Part shown: positions 8,200 to 16,675 of the stretch, piece by piece
How the letters are laid out: every line of letters begins with the position of its first letter
Numbering within the stretch: position 1 is the first letter of the stretch
Origin: Nocardia yamanashiensis NBRC 100130
GTDB lineage: Bacteria > Actinomycetota > Actinomycetes > Mycobacteriales > Mycobacteriaceae
Length of the DNA stretch: 64,000 nt
Reading direction: 5' to 3'
Assembly (NCBI RefSeq): GCF_001613325.1
Contig: NZ_BDCD01000002.1
Coordinates: 1 to 64,000 of the forward strand
Made by a program: the position numbers and the translations under genes
Notes under the pieces: generated by a model
The model's database searches: none
Seen by the model: only the letters and a program-made list of their open reading frames with translations
Told to the model about the DNA's origin: nothing

Positions 8200-9134
8200 T
8201 GCGAGAGAAGCGGACACCCCTGGTCGATGCCCTCGGCGGCCTGCTGATCATCGACAAGGACGGCGGCTGGACCAGTCACGATGTGGTGGCGAAATGCCGC
8301 GGCATCGTGCGGACCAAGAAGGTCGGGCATGCCGGCACCCTGGATCCGATGGCGACCGGCGTGCTCGTGCTCGGCGTGGAACGCGCCACCAAGATGCTCG
8401 GGCAGCTCATCCTCACCACCAAGGCGTATTCGGCGACCATTCGGTTGGGGCAGGCCACCGTCACCGACGACGCCGAGGGGGAGACCACCGCCACCACGGC
8501 CGCCGGACATCTCACCGATGCCGAAATCGCTTCGGGCGTAGCCGAATTGACCGGCGACATCATGCAGGTGCCCGCCACCGTCAGCGCCATCAAGATCAAC
8601 GGTGAGCGCGCCTACGCCCGCGCCCGCGCCGGTGAGGATGTGGAGCTGGCCGCCCGGCCGATCACCGTGAGCCGCTTCGACATCCTGGCGCGCCGCGATA
8701 TCGACACCGGCACAACCACTTTCGTAGATCTCGACGTCGAGGTCGAATGCTCCTCCGGCACCTACATCCGCGCCCTGGCGCGCGATCTCGGCGAAAAGCT
8801 CGGCGTCGGCGGCCATCTCACCGCCCTGCGCCGCACCGCGGTCGGCCCGTTCACCCTCGAACACGCCCGCACCCTCGAACAGCTGAGCAAAGCCGCCGAA
8901 TCCGGCGACCCCCTGCTGAGCCTGGACATCGACGAGGCCGCCCGCGCCGCCTTCCCGACCCGCGACATCACCGACCAGCAGGCCGAGGACCTCCGCAACG
9001 GCCGCTGGCTGGACCCCATCGGCATCAAGAGCGTCTACGCCGCAATCGATTCCGAGGGCCACGCCATCGCCCTGCTCCAGGAAAGCGGCAAACGCGCCGC
9101 CTCCGTCATGGTGGTCCGCCCCGCCAATCTCTGA
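8199..9134 (+). CDS. truB: tRNA pseudouridine-55 synthase TruB
   Basis: A 311-residue TruB: GHAGTLDPMATGVL contains the catalytic Asp49, followed by the KAYSA strand, the VSAIKINGERAY region and the SCSGTYIR-like SSGTYIRALARDLGE motif. It makes pseudouridine 55 in the T-loop of tRNA. Start and stop overlap with pptT (TGATG) and the same gene order in mycobacteria support a pptT-truB operon. The C-terminal ~70 residues form the actinobacterial PUA-like extension. Confidence 0.96.
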   Translation: MREKRTPLVDALGGLLIIDKDGGWTSHDVVAKCRGIVRTKKVGHAGTLDPMATGVLVLGVERATKMLGQLILTTKAYSATIRLGQATVTDDAEGETTATTAAGHLTDAEIASGVAELTGDIMQVPATVSAIKINGERAYARARAGEDVELAARPITVSRFDILARRDIDTGTTTFVDLDVEVECSSGTYIRALARDLGEKLGVGGHLTALRRTAVGPFTLEHARTLEQLSKAAESGDPLLSLDIDEAARAAFPTRDITDQQAEDLRNGRWLDPIGIKSVYAAIDSEGHAIALLQESGKRAASVMVVRPANL

Positions 9135-9238
9135 GCGCCTTCTCGGAACTGCCATGACCCTGGTTCTGGGGGCGTAATGGCCTTCTGCCGCATCGCGATA
9201 CGTACGTACCGGAGCATTCGGCAGGGAGGTAGACGGTG

Positions 9239-9979
9239 ATGCGTAGGTGGGGGCTGTGGCGAACCGGGATCGCGCTCAGCGCATTGGCATTGGTGGCGGC
9301 ATGTGAACCGGCCGAATCCAGCTCGGGCTCCGGAACCAGCTCGCCGAGCTCATCTCCGAGTAGCTCTGTGATCGCTACCAAACCGGCGTCGAAGCCGGCC
9401 GGCGACGGCAAGGTGACCATCAAGACCGCTTCGCTGAAGGGCGTGGCGATTCCCTATGTGCCGGTGCATCTTCGGCTGTATCAGCCTTGCGACCCGGCCG
9501 GGCACGATCGGACCGAAGGCACTCCGGAGGTGCAACGGTTCGACGGCGTCACCGACCTCAGCGGGCAGGCCGTGTTCACGGTTCCGGTGGGCTGCTACGG
9601 ATTCGACATGGAGCCGGTGCCGGGCACCGATCCGGTTCCCGAGGGCATGCACACCTTGTTCGTGGAGACCGACGGCCAAGCCGTGACCGGCAATCTGCGC
9701 TTCCAGGATCCGGCTCCCGAGCCGGTGTGCGCGCAGCAGACCATCAACCATGATCTGAAGGTCGAGTCGCGGCTCAGCAGCGCCACCGCCAAGGTGACCG
9801 GGTGCGACGGGAAATGGTCGGTCATCGCCTGGGATGTGCAGGGCGACAGTCAGCGCATCGTCAAGCACACCAATTCCGGGTGGACCACCTATGTCGGATT
9901 CCCGCACGATGTCTGCTGGGCGAAAGCGCAGAAAGACGGTGTGCCGGACCGGTTGAAGGAGTACTTCACCAGCTGCTGA
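9239..9979 (+). CDS. Predicted secreted lipoprotein, function unknown
   Basis: The 246-residue protein begins with a lipoprotein signal: MRRWGLWRTG, a hydrophobic core and the lipobox LVAAC, so the mature protein should be lipid-anchored at Cys22. A Ser/Gly/Thr/Pro-rich tether (~27-50) follows. The rest has paired cysteines and beta-rich segments resembling a carboxypeptidase-regulatory/prealbumin-like fold (IPYVPVHLRLYQPCD, VTDLSGQAVFTVPVGCYGF), a feature of surface or secreted proteins. GGGAGGT lies 8 nt before ATG 9239; GTG 9236 is an alternative. I do not recognise a family. Confidence 0.75.
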   Translation: MRRWGLWRTGIALSALALVAACEPAESSSGSGTSSPSSSPSSSVIATKPASKPAGDGKVTIKTASLKGVAIPYVPVHLRLYQPCDPAGHDRTEGTPEVQRFDGVTDLSGQAVFTVPVGCYGFDMEPVPGTDPVPEGMHTLFVETDGQAVTGNLRFQDPAPEPVCAQQTINHDLKVESRLSSATAKVTGCDGKWSVIAWDVQGDSQRIVKHTNSGWTTYVGFPHDVCWAKAQKDGVPDRLKEYFTSC

Positions 9980-10002
9980 GTGACCGCGCGCCCGGACCCG
10001 CC

Positions 10003-10014
10003 TACAGTTCGAGA
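10003..10014 (+). promoter_or_regulatory. -10 box for a leaderless LysR transcript
   Basis: TACAGT at 10003-10008 is followed by exactly 6 nt and then the GTG start at 10015. This geometry predicts that transcription starts at or next to the start codon; no Shine-Dalgarno is present. Confidence 0.5.
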
Positions 10015-10890
10015 GTGGAATTGCGGCAGTTGCGGTACTTCGTGGCGGTGGCGGAGGAATTGCACTTCCGCCGCGCCGCGGAGCGCTTGTTCATCTCGAC
10101 GCCGACGCTGAGCCAGCAGATCCGGGCGATCGAACGCGAAGTGGGTGGGCCGCTGCTGATCCGCGGCGCCCAAGGCGTCGAATTGACCGCTGCCGGTGAG
10201 GTTTTGCTGAAGAACGCGCGCACCGTCCTGGACGTGGCGGACACCGCACTGCGCGAAACCCGCGCCATCGCCCAGCCGGGCCGGGCAGTGTTCCGTCTCG
10301 GCGTCGTCAACGGCGCCCCGTCCTGGTTGCCCGCCCGCATCGAAACCCTGCTGAAGTCGCGGCAGCCCGGTGCGCGGGTGATCCTCACCGGCGGCCCGAG
10401 CGCGGACCAGGTGCGCCTGCTCGATCGCGAGGAAGTGGATCTCGCGGTATTGCGCATGCCGGTCCGCCTGCCCGACCACCTCACCCACACGCCCGTGGCG
10501 GACGAGGAACTCGGCGTGGTCATGTCGCGCGAACACGAACTCGCGACCTACGAGGCGATCGCCCCCGCACACCTGAAGGGACGCGAACTCATCATGTTCG
10601 CCCGCGATGCCGCCCCCGACCTCCACGACTCCCTGCTCACCCAGCTCCGTCAGCGCGGCGCCGCGATCTCCCTGAGCGACAGCGCCATGAGCCACGCCCA
10701 AATGCTCGCCCTCCTCCCACTCCGCCCCGCCGCCGTCGGCCTCGGTTCCGCCCGCACCGCCACCACCCCCGGCCTGGTCTGGCGCCCCCTGCTGCCCACC
10801 CCACTCGTGGTCACCTACATCGCCGCTTGGCGAGCCACCGCCCGCAACCCGGTCCTCCGCGCGGTCGCCCAGGTACTGGCAACCGGTTGA
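10015..10890 (+). CDS. LysR-family transcriptional regulator
   Basis: Residues 1-60 are a classic LysR winged helix-turn-helix (ELRQLRYFVAVAEELHFRRAA, TPTLSQQIRAIE). A type-2 periplasmic-binding-like effector domain follows (~90-291). The protein is 291 residues, normal for the family. The start GTG 10015 gives the canonical LysR N-terminus and is leaderless. Likely targets are itself and the SDR downstream, since LysR genes commonly control neighbours, but no T-N11-A box was pinned down. The effector is unknown. Confidence 0.88.
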   Translation: MELRQLRYFVAVAEELHFRRAAERLFISTPTLSQQIRAIEREVGGPLLIRGAQGVELTAAGEVLLKNARTVLDVADTALRETRAIAQPGRAVFRLGVVNGAPSWLPARIETLLKSRQPGARVILTGGPSADQVRLLDREEVDLAVLRMPVRLPDHLTHTPVADEELGVVMSREHELATYEAIAPAHLKGRELIMFARDAAPDLHDSLLTQLRQRGAAISLSDSAMSHAQMLALLPLRPAAVGLGSARTATTPGLVWRPLLPTPLVVTYIAAWRATARNPVLRAVAQVLATG

Positions 10891-10906
10891 ACAACTCTCG
10901 TGGCTC

Positions 10907-10924
10907 TCAGGGGCAAGCCCCTGA
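10907..10924 (+). terminator. Hairpin after the LysR gene
   Basis: TCAGGGG (10907-10913) pairs with CCCCTGA (10918-10924) around CAAG, 17 bp after the LysR stop codon. There is no T-run, so it is a weak or factor-assisted terminator. Confidence 0.5.
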
Positions 10925-11040
10925 AACCCCAGCGCGAGAAGGTGCCGGAATGGTCGGGAGCTGGGTTGTTAGGTTCGGCCACATATGGGTTAGATGATGC
11001 GTCGTGGACCGGGGGCGGCTGTCGTTGTTGGCTGAAAGGC

Positions 11041-11772
11041 ATGACGGACAACGGAATTCGGGAAATCGGGCGGGTGGTCGTGGTGGGCGGCGGGTCCGGG
11101 ATGGGGCAGGCTATCGCCGACGCATTGCTGGCGGCGGGCGGTGAGGTGACCATTGTGGGGCGGTCGCAGGCGCGGTTGGCGGATGCGGTGCGGGAGCTCG
11201 GTGACGGCAAACTGAGTGCCGTTGCCGCGGATGTGAGTGACGAGGCGCAGGTGGCGCGGGTGTTCGAGACGGTCGGCGAAGTCGATCATGTGATTACGAC
11301 CGCCGCGCAGGTCGCCGGGGCGTACGGGCCGGTGCGGGAGTTCGACTTCGATACGGGGAGAGGGTTTCTGGAGTCCAAGTTGATCGGCTCGATGCTGCTG
11401 GCCAAGCATGCGCGCATCGCGGCGGGCGGCTCGCTCACCTTCACTTCCGGAATCGCCGCGTACCGTCCGGCGGCGGGCGGGTCGATGGTGGCCTCGGTGA
11501 ATGCCGCGCTGGAGGGGCTGGCGCGGGCGCTGGCCATCGAGCTGGCGCCGAACCGGGTGAACGTGGTCTCCCCGGGCTGGGTGCTGACCGGGGTATGGGA
11601 TCAGATGCCCTGGCCCGACACGGACGAACGGCACCGGGCGATGGCCGAGAAGCTGCCCGCCGGTCGCCTGGGCCGACCGGAAGACATTGCGGCGGCGGTG
11701 CTTTCGCTGGTGCGCAATCCGTTCATCACCGGCACCGTCCTGCATGTGGACGGCGGGCACCGCCTGGTCTAG
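11041..11772 (+). CDS. SDR-family protein lacking the usual catalytic Tyr/Lys
   Basis: The 243-residue protein has the Rossmann cofactor motif VVGGGSGMGQA (~15-25), ADVS and the family's C-terminal LGRPEDIAAAV and GTVLHVDGG. It is therefore a short-chain dehydrogenase by fold. In the catalytic region the Ser survives (FTSGIAAYRP). The YxxxK motif is replaced: GGSMVASVNAALEG aligns with the usual YxxSK segment, giving Val for Tyr and Asn for Lys. It may use another mechanism or only bind nucleotide. ATG 11041 was chosen over the longer frame because the Rossmann strand begins 12 residues later. It converges on mntR with a 4-bp stop overlap. Confidence 0.8.
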   Translation: MTDNGIREIGRVVVVGGGSGMGQAIADALLAAGGEVTIVGRSQARLADAVRELGDGKLSAVAADVSDEAQVARVFETVGEVDHVITTAAQVAGAYGPVREFDFDTGRGFLESKLIGSMLLAKHARIAAGGSLTFTSGIAAYRPAAGGSMVASVNAALEGLARALAIELAPNRVNVVSPGWVLTGVWDQMPWPDTDERHRAMAEKLPAGRLGRPEDIAAAVLSLVRNPFITGTVLHVDGGHRLV

Positions 11773-12530
11773 ACCTCGGTCAGCCAGATGGCCTCGGCGG
11801 CGATGCTGCCGAGGTCCACGGTGCGCTCGTCGAGGCGGATGGCGATGGTGCCGGCGAAATCGCGGCGCTCCTCGACCGTGATCGGCGTATCGAGCGCGAT
11901 GCCGAGGGAATCGAAGTACCGGAGCATGGCCGGATCCGAATCGGAAATCCGTGCCACCCTGCCGGTTTGGCCGTCGTTGAAATCGCTGAGCTGCTTGGCC
12001 GGCGGCGTCGGCACCGCACCGTCCACCGACGGGATGGGGTCGCCGTGCGGATCCCGGTCCGGGTAGCCGAGTTTGGCGTCTATCCGCGCCATCAGGGTCT
12101 CGGAGACGGCGTGTTCCAGAACTTCCGCCTCGTCGTGCACCTCGTCCCACCCGTAGCCGAGCTCGTTGACGAGGAAGGTCTCGATGAGCCGATGCCGGCG
12201 CACCATGGCGACGGCGGCGCGGCGGCCGTCCGCGGTGAGCGTGATGGACCCGTACCGGGCGTGCTCGACCAGTCCCTGATCGGCGAGCTTGCGGACCGCC
12301 TCCGACACCGTGGAGGCCGAGACGCCGATCTTCTCCGCGAGCAGCTTGGTGGACACCTTCTCCGGTGACCATTCCTGCGCGGTCCAGATCACCTTCAGGT
12401 AGTCCTGGGCGACCGAGGACAGCACCGGCGCCATGTTCACGCCATCGGGCGCGGAGTCTCCGTCGGGTGCGGAAGCGGCGGACGGATCGGCCAGCTCGCG
12501 GCGCGTGGCGATGTCTCGTTTTCCGGGCAC
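11769..12530 (-). CDS. mntR: DtxR/MntR-family metal-dependent repressor (SirR/MntR-like)
   Basis: An N-terminal winged helix (VAQDYLKVIWTAQEW, SASTVSEAVRKLADQGL) is followed by the metal-binding dimerisation helix with HRLIETFLVNELGY, WDEVHDEAEVLEHAVS, and a C-terminal FeoA/SH3-like domain. It closely resembles mycobacterial SirR/MntR (Rv2788), which senses manganese. In both genomes the gene is divergent from ribF. GTG 12530 is chosen because TAAGCT sits exactly 7 nt upstream (leaderless), giving 253 residues with a Pro/Ala/Asp-rich N-terminal extension. ATG 12434 (221 residues) would match the usual length and remains possible. Confidence 0.85.
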   Translation of the reverse strand: MPGKRDIATRRELADPSAASAPDGDSAPDGVNMAPVLSSVAQDYLKVIWTAQEWSPEKVSTKLLAEKIGVSASTVSEAVRKLADQGLVEHARYGSITLTADGRRAAVAMVRRHRLIETFLVNELGYGWDEVHDEAEVLEHAVSETLMARIDAKLGYPDRDPHGDPIPSVDGAVPTPPAKQLSDFNDGQTGRVARISDSDPAMLRYFDSLGIALDTPITVEERRDFAGTIAIRLDERTVDLGSIAAEAIWLTEV

Positions 12531-12682
12531 ATACCCGAGCTTAGGCACAGTACGTCCGGTTTCCCACATCGGCGCGCTCGCTGGTAAGAGCACGTGAACA
12601 CGGGGTGTCGGGTGTGCTTCTTCTGTGCGAGATCCGCACCGCCGAATATTGTCCGTGATGCGGTTTGCGTAGGCTTCCCACT
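12531..12682. promoter_or_regulatory. Divergent leaderless promoters of mntR and ribF
   Basis: For mntR (- strand) the -10 TAAGCT lies at 12543-12538, 7 nt before GTG 12530. For ribF (+ strand) the -10 TAGGCT lies at 12670-12675, 7 nt before GTG 12683. Neither start has a Shine-Dalgarno sequence. Confidence 0.6.
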
Positions 12683-13639
12683 GTGCAGAGATGGCGAAGT
12701 CTCGATGAGATGCCCGCGGAGTGGGGCCGGTGTGTGCTCACCATCGGCGTGTTCGATGGCGTACACCGCGGTCACGCGCAGCTCATCAGCCGTGCGGTGA
12801 AATCCGCTGCGGTGCGGGGCGTTCCGTCGGTGCTCATGACATTCGATCCGCATCCGCTGGAAGTGGTGCGGCCCGGTTCGCATCCGGCGCAGCTGTCCAC
12901 CCTGGACCGGCGCGCGGAACTGGTCGAAGAGCTCGGCATCGACGTGTTCGTGGTGATGCCGTTCACCCGCGAGTTCATGAAGCTGACTCCGCAGGAATAC
13001 GTGCAGGAACTGCTGGTGAACCGCCTGCACGTGGCCGAGGTCGTGGTGGGGGACAACTTCACCTTCGGCAAGCAGGCGGCGGGCACCGTGGACACCATGC
13101 GCGAGCTCGGCCGCGAACTCGGCTTCGACGTGGACGGGGTGCAGTTGCTCGGCGAGCACGCGGTCACCTTCTCCTCCAGCTACATTCGCCGCTGCCTGGC
13201 CGATGGCGATATCGCCGCCGCGGCCGAGGCGCTGGGCCGCCCGCATCGCCTGGAAGGCGTGGTCGTGCACGGCGACGGGCGCGGCAAGGGGCTCGGCTTC
13301 CCGACCGCGAACGTGGCGCCGACCATGCACGCGGCCATCCCGGCCGACGGCGTCTACGCGGGCTGGTTCACCGTCCTGAACGAGGACGACCCGCTCGCGG
13401 GCCGGCAGTTCATGGCCGCCATCTCGGTCGGCACCAACCCCACCTTCGACGGCCGCAACCGCACCGTCGAACCGCATTTGCTGGACTTCGACGCCGACCT
13501 CTACGGCAAGCGCGTAGCGGTCGATTTCGTCGACCAGCTGCGCGGCATGCGCAAGTTCGAATCCATCGACGAGCTGGTGCAGGCCATCGCGAGAGATGTG
13601 GACCAGGCCCGCAAAGTCCTCACTCCGGACGACGTGTAG
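12683..13639 (+). CDS. ribF: Bifunctional riboflavin kinase / FAD synthetase
   Basis: The 318-residue RibF has the N-terminal FAD synthetase domain with the nucleotidyltransferase signature [10 protein letters not shown] (~25-34), FDPHPLEV, and [14 protein letters not shown]. The C-terminal riboflavin kinase domain contains [10 protein letters not shown] and [10 protein letters not shown]. It converts riboflavin to FMN and FAD in the cytoplasm and so also serves the flavin enzymes nearby. GTG 12683 is the leaderless start and gives the family N-terminus. The ribF-rpsO-pnp order matches mycobacteria. Confidence 0.96.
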   Translation: MQRWRSLDEMPAEWGRCVLTIGVFDGVHRGHAQLISRAVKSAAVRGVPSVLMTFDPHPLEVVRPGSHPAQLSTLDRRAELVEELGIDVFVVMPFTREFMKLTPQEYVQELLVNRLHVAEVVVGDNFTFGKQAAGTVDTMRELGRELGFDVDGVQLLGEHAVTFSSSYIRRCLADGDIAAAAEALGRPHRLEGVVVHGDGRGKGLGFPTANVAPTMHAAIPADGVYAGWFTVLNEDDPLAGRQFMAAISVGTNPTFDGRNRTVEPHLLDFDADLYGKRVAVDFVDQLRGMRKFESIDELVQAIARDVDQARKVLTPDDV

Positions 13640-13731
13640 ACTGGCCCGTCGGGTTTGCTGCGGTCCGCGGCGGCGCCCAACCGGGTCTCCCGGTCAATTC
13701 CGAGCGCGGACTGAAACAACAGGAGTTATCT

Positions 13732-14001
13732 GTGGCTCTCACCACTGAGCAGAAGAAGGCGATCCTCGCCGAGTACGGCGTGCACGAGAAGGACACCGGT
13801 TCCCCGGAAGCCCAGATCGCGCTGCTGTCGAAGCGTATCGCCGACATCACCGAGCACCTCAAGAAGCACAAGCACGACCACCACACCCGCCACGGTCTGA
13901 TGGCGCTGATCGGTCGTCGCAAGCGGCTCTCGAAGTACCTGCAGAACAACGACATCGAGCGTTACCGTTCGCTGATCGAGCGTCTCGGCCTGCGTCGCTG
14001 A
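13732..14001 (+). CDS. rpsO: 30S ribosomal protein S15
   Basis: At 89 residues it is full length, with the S15 motifs [31 protein letters not shown] and [12 protein letters not shown]. It binds 16S rRNA early in 30S assembly. GTG 13732 is preceded by AGGAG. The 92-bp gap after ribF carries G/C-rich inverted repeats (GACCCGGTTGG/CCAACCGGGTC region ~13677-13696) that could be its leader. A terminator follows. Confidence 0.97.
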   Translation: MALTTEQKKAILAEYGVHEKDTGSPEAQIALLSKRIADITEHLKKHKHDHHTRHGLMALIGRRKRLSKYLQNNDIERYRSLIERLGLRR

Positions 14002-14044
14002 TCGCGGCGACACACTCCGACTGCCATAGGTAGTTGACGAACCA

Positions 14045-14083
14045 GCCAACGAGGAGGCTTAGAATCTCCCCGTTGGCTTTTTC
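14045..14083 (+). terminator. Intrinsic terminator after rpsO
   Basis: AGCCAACG (14045-14052) pairs with CGTTGGCT (14072-14079). An inner GGAG/CTCC stem extends it across one mismatch. The 3' arm runs into five T residues (14079-14083), a well-formed Rho-independent terminator, rare in such GC-rich DNA. Confidence 0.85.
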
Positions 14084-14402
14084 GCGTATTCGGCCGAAGT
14101 CCCCAACACAGGGGGAATCCAGCCGGATACGCGGCAACGAACAAGCCGTATGCACCCGCCGCGTGGCGTCGGTCTTCGGTAGTGGCTTTTCGGCAAGCGC
14201 GCAGTAAAGAGGACATTGCGCTGCCGGAGGGCTTCGATCGATGACCGCCTCCGCGTCGCCGTACCCAAGGGGGTTCGGCCGGGTGTGCTGACAGCGACCA
14301 CGAGGGTCGCCGTTCGCCCATGCCGGGTACGGCTTGACGAGCCGGATTGCGCGCACACCGTACGTGCGCAGCCGGCGAAGACGAGAGGTTGAGAAGAGAA
14401 AA
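14084..14402 (+). promoter_or_regulatory. Long structured leader of pnp
   Basis: This 319-bp gap holds no gene. CCGTACCC at 14259-14266 pairs perfectly with GGGTACGG at 14325-14332, enclosing a second hairpin GCGACC/GGTCGC (14294-14299 with 14305-14310). Such a long-range stem in front of pnp recalls the RNase III-processed hairpins used for pnp autoregulation in E. coli and found between rpsO and pnp in Streptomyces. The purine-rich stretch GAGAGGTTGAGAAGAG before ATG 14403 is the ribosome-binding site. Confidence 0.55.
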
Positions 14403-16664
14403 ATGTCTGACACAGTGACGTCGTCGGCCGTAGAGGTCGAGCCCGGCGTTTTCGAGTCCGTGGCCCTGATCGACAACGGCGCCTACGGCACCCGCACCAT
14501 CCGGTTCGAGACCGGCCGCCTGGCCAAGCAGGCCGCGGGTTCGGTCGTCGCCTACCTGGACGACGAGACCATGCTGCTGTCGGCGACCACCGCCGGCAAG
14601 CACCCCAAGGACCAGTTCGATTTCTTCCCGCTGACGGTGGACGTCGAAGAGCGCATGTACGCCGCGGGCCGCATCCCGGGCTCGTTCTTCCGTCGTGAGG
14701 GCCGCCCCTCCACCGACGCCATCCTGACCTGCCGCCTGATCGACCGGCCGCTGCGCCCGTCCTTCGTCGACGGCCTGCGCAACGAGATCCAGGTCGTCGT
14801 GACCGTCATGTCGCTCGATCCGCAGGATCTGTACGACGTGGTCGCCATCAACGCGGCGTCGGCCTCCACCCAGATCGCCGGTCTGCCGTTCTCCGGCCCG
14901 GTCGGCGGCGTGCGCGTCGCCCTGATCGAGGGCCAGTGGGTCGCGTTCCCGACCGTCGAGCAGCTGGAGAAGGCCGTGTTCGACATGGTCGTCGCCGGTC
15001 GCGTGGTCGACGGTGACGTCGCCATCATGATGGTCGAGGCCGAGGCCACCGACAATGTGCTGGCCCTGATCGCCGACGGCGCCTCGGCGCCGACGGAAGC
15101 CGTTGTGGCCGAAGGCCTCGAGGCCGCCAAGCCGTTCATCGCCCGCCTGTGCAAGGCGCAGCAGGACCTGGCCGCCCTGGCGTCCAAGCCCACCGAGGAG
15201 TTCCCGCTCTTCCTGCCCTACGAGGCCGACGCGTTCCAGGCCGTCGAAGGCACCGCGAAGGCGGAGCTGAACGAGGCGCTGTCCATCGCGGGCAAGCAGG
15301 AGCGCGAGGAGAAGATCGACGAGATCAAGCTCTCCGTGCTGTCCTCGCTCGCCGAGTCCTTCGAGGGCCGCGAGAAGGAACTGGGCGCGGCGTTCCGTTC
15401 GCTCACCAAGAAGCTGGTGCGCCAGCGCATCCTGACCGACAGCTTCCGCATCGACGGCCGTGGCCTGGCGGACATCCGCGCGCTCTCGGCCGAGGTCGCG
15501 GTCATCCCGCGCGCCCACGGTTCGGCGCTGTTCGAGCGTGGCGAGACCCAGATCCTGGGCGTCACCACCCTCGACATGGTCAAGATGGCGCAGCAGGTCG
15601 ACTCGCTCGGCCCGGAAACCTCCAAGCGCTACATGCACCACTACAACTTCCCGCCCTACTCCACCGGTGAGACCGGTCGCGTGGGCTCGCCCAAGCGTCG
15701 CGAGATCGGCCACGGCGCGCTCGCCGAGCGCGCCCTGATGCCGGTGCTGCCGTCGCAGGAGGAGTTCCCCTACGCCATCCGCCAGGTGTCGGAAGCGCTG
15801 GGCTCCAACGGTTCCACCTCGATGGGCTCGGTCTGCGCCTCCACCCTGTCGCTGCTGAACGCCGGTGTGCCGCTGAAGGCCCCCGTCGCCGGTATCGCCA
15901 TGGGCCTGGTGTCGGACACCGTGAAGAACGACAAGGGTGAGGACGAGGTCCGCTACGTGGCCCTCACCGACATCCTGGGCGCCGAGGATGCCTTCGGCGA
16001 CATGGACTTCAAGGTCGCCGGCACCCGCGAGTTCGTGACCGCGCTGCAGCTGGACACCAAGCTCGATGGCATCCCGTCGCAGGTTCTCGCCGGTGCGCTG
16101 AACCAGGCCAAGGACGCCCGCTACACCATCCTCGACGTGATGGCCGAGGCCATCAACACCCCGGACGAGATGAGCCCGTACGCTCCGCGCGTCACCGCCA
16201 TCAAGATCCCGGTGGACAAGATCGGCGAGGTGATCGGGCCCAAGGGCAAGGTGATCAACCAGATCACCGAGGACACCGGTGCGAACATCTCCATCGAGGA
16301 CGACGGCACCGTGTTCGTCGGCGCGACCGACGGCCCGTCCGCGCAGGCCGCCATCGACGCCATCAACGCCATCGCCAACCCGCAGCTGCCGAAGGTCGGC
16401 GAGCGCTTCCTGGGCACGGTCGTGAAGACCACCGCCTTCGGCGCTTTCGTCTCGCTGCTGCCGGGACGCGATGGCCTGGTGCACATCTCGAAGCTGGGCA
16501 ACGGCAAGCGCGTCGCCAAGGTCGAGGATGTCGTCAACGTGGGTGACAAGATCCGCGTCGAGATCGCCGATATCGACAACCGCGGCAAGATCTCCCTCGT
16601 CCCGATCGACGAGGATGCGGACAACTCCGACGCCGCAGCTGCGGTCGAGGCCGCTGCCGAGTAG
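14403..16664 (+). CDS. pnp: Polyribonucleotide nucleotidyltransferase (PNPase/GpsI)
   Basis: A 753-residue PNPase with two RNase PH cores ([23 protein letters not shown] starts the first; the second carries [20 protein letters not shown] [14 protein letters not shown] and the catalytic stretch [13 protein letters not shown]). These are followed by a KH domain ([20 protein letters not shown], ~600) and an S1 domain ([26 protein letters not shown]). It degrades RNA 3'-5' by phosphorolysis and is a degradosome partner of RNase J, encoded further along at 53287. The M16 peptidase gene follows after 11 bp. Confidence 0.97.
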   Translation: MSDTVTSSAVEVEPGVFESVALIDNGAYGTRTIRFETGRLAKQAAGSVVAYLDDETMLLSATTAGKHPKDQFDFFPLTVDVEERMYAAGRIPGSFFRREGRPSTDAILTCRLIDRPLRPSFVDGLRNEIQVVVTVMSLDPQDLYDVVAINAASASTQIAGLPFSGPVGGVRVALIEGQWVAFPTVEQLEKAVFDMVVAGRVVDGDVAIMMVEAEATDNVLALIADGASAPTEAVVAEGLEAAKPFIARLCKAQQDLAALASKPTEEFPLFLPYEADAFQAVEGTAKAELNEALSIAGKQEREEKIDEIKLSVLSSLAESFEGREKELGAAFRSLTKKLVRQRILTDSFRIDGRGLADIRALSAEVAVIPRAHGSALFERGETQILGVTTLDMVKMAQQVDSLGPETSKRYMHHYNFPPYSTGETGRVGSPKRREIGHGALAERALMPVLPSQEEFPYAIRQVSEALGSNGSTSMGSVCASTLSLLNAGVPLKAPVAGIAMGLVSDTVKNDKGEDEVRYVALTDILGAEDAFGDMDFKVAGTREFVTALQLDTKLDGIPSQVLAGALNQAKDARYTILDVMAEAINTPDEMSPYAPRVTAIKIPVDKIGEVIGPKGKVINQITEDTGANISIEDDGTVFVGATDGPSAQAAIDAINAIANPQLPKVGERFLGTVVKTTAFGAFVSLLPGRDGLVHISKLGNGKRVAKVEDVVNVGDKIRVEIADIDNRGKISLVPIDEDADNSDAAAAVEAAAE

Positions 16665-16675
16665 AAACTGTCTGT

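Noticed and set aside
13962..16484. An 840-codon open frame antisense to pnp
   Set aside because: It mirrors the pnp codon periodicity, is extremely Asp/Gly/Arg/His/Leu-rich and has no family motif. Long antisense frames are expected in high-GC DNA.
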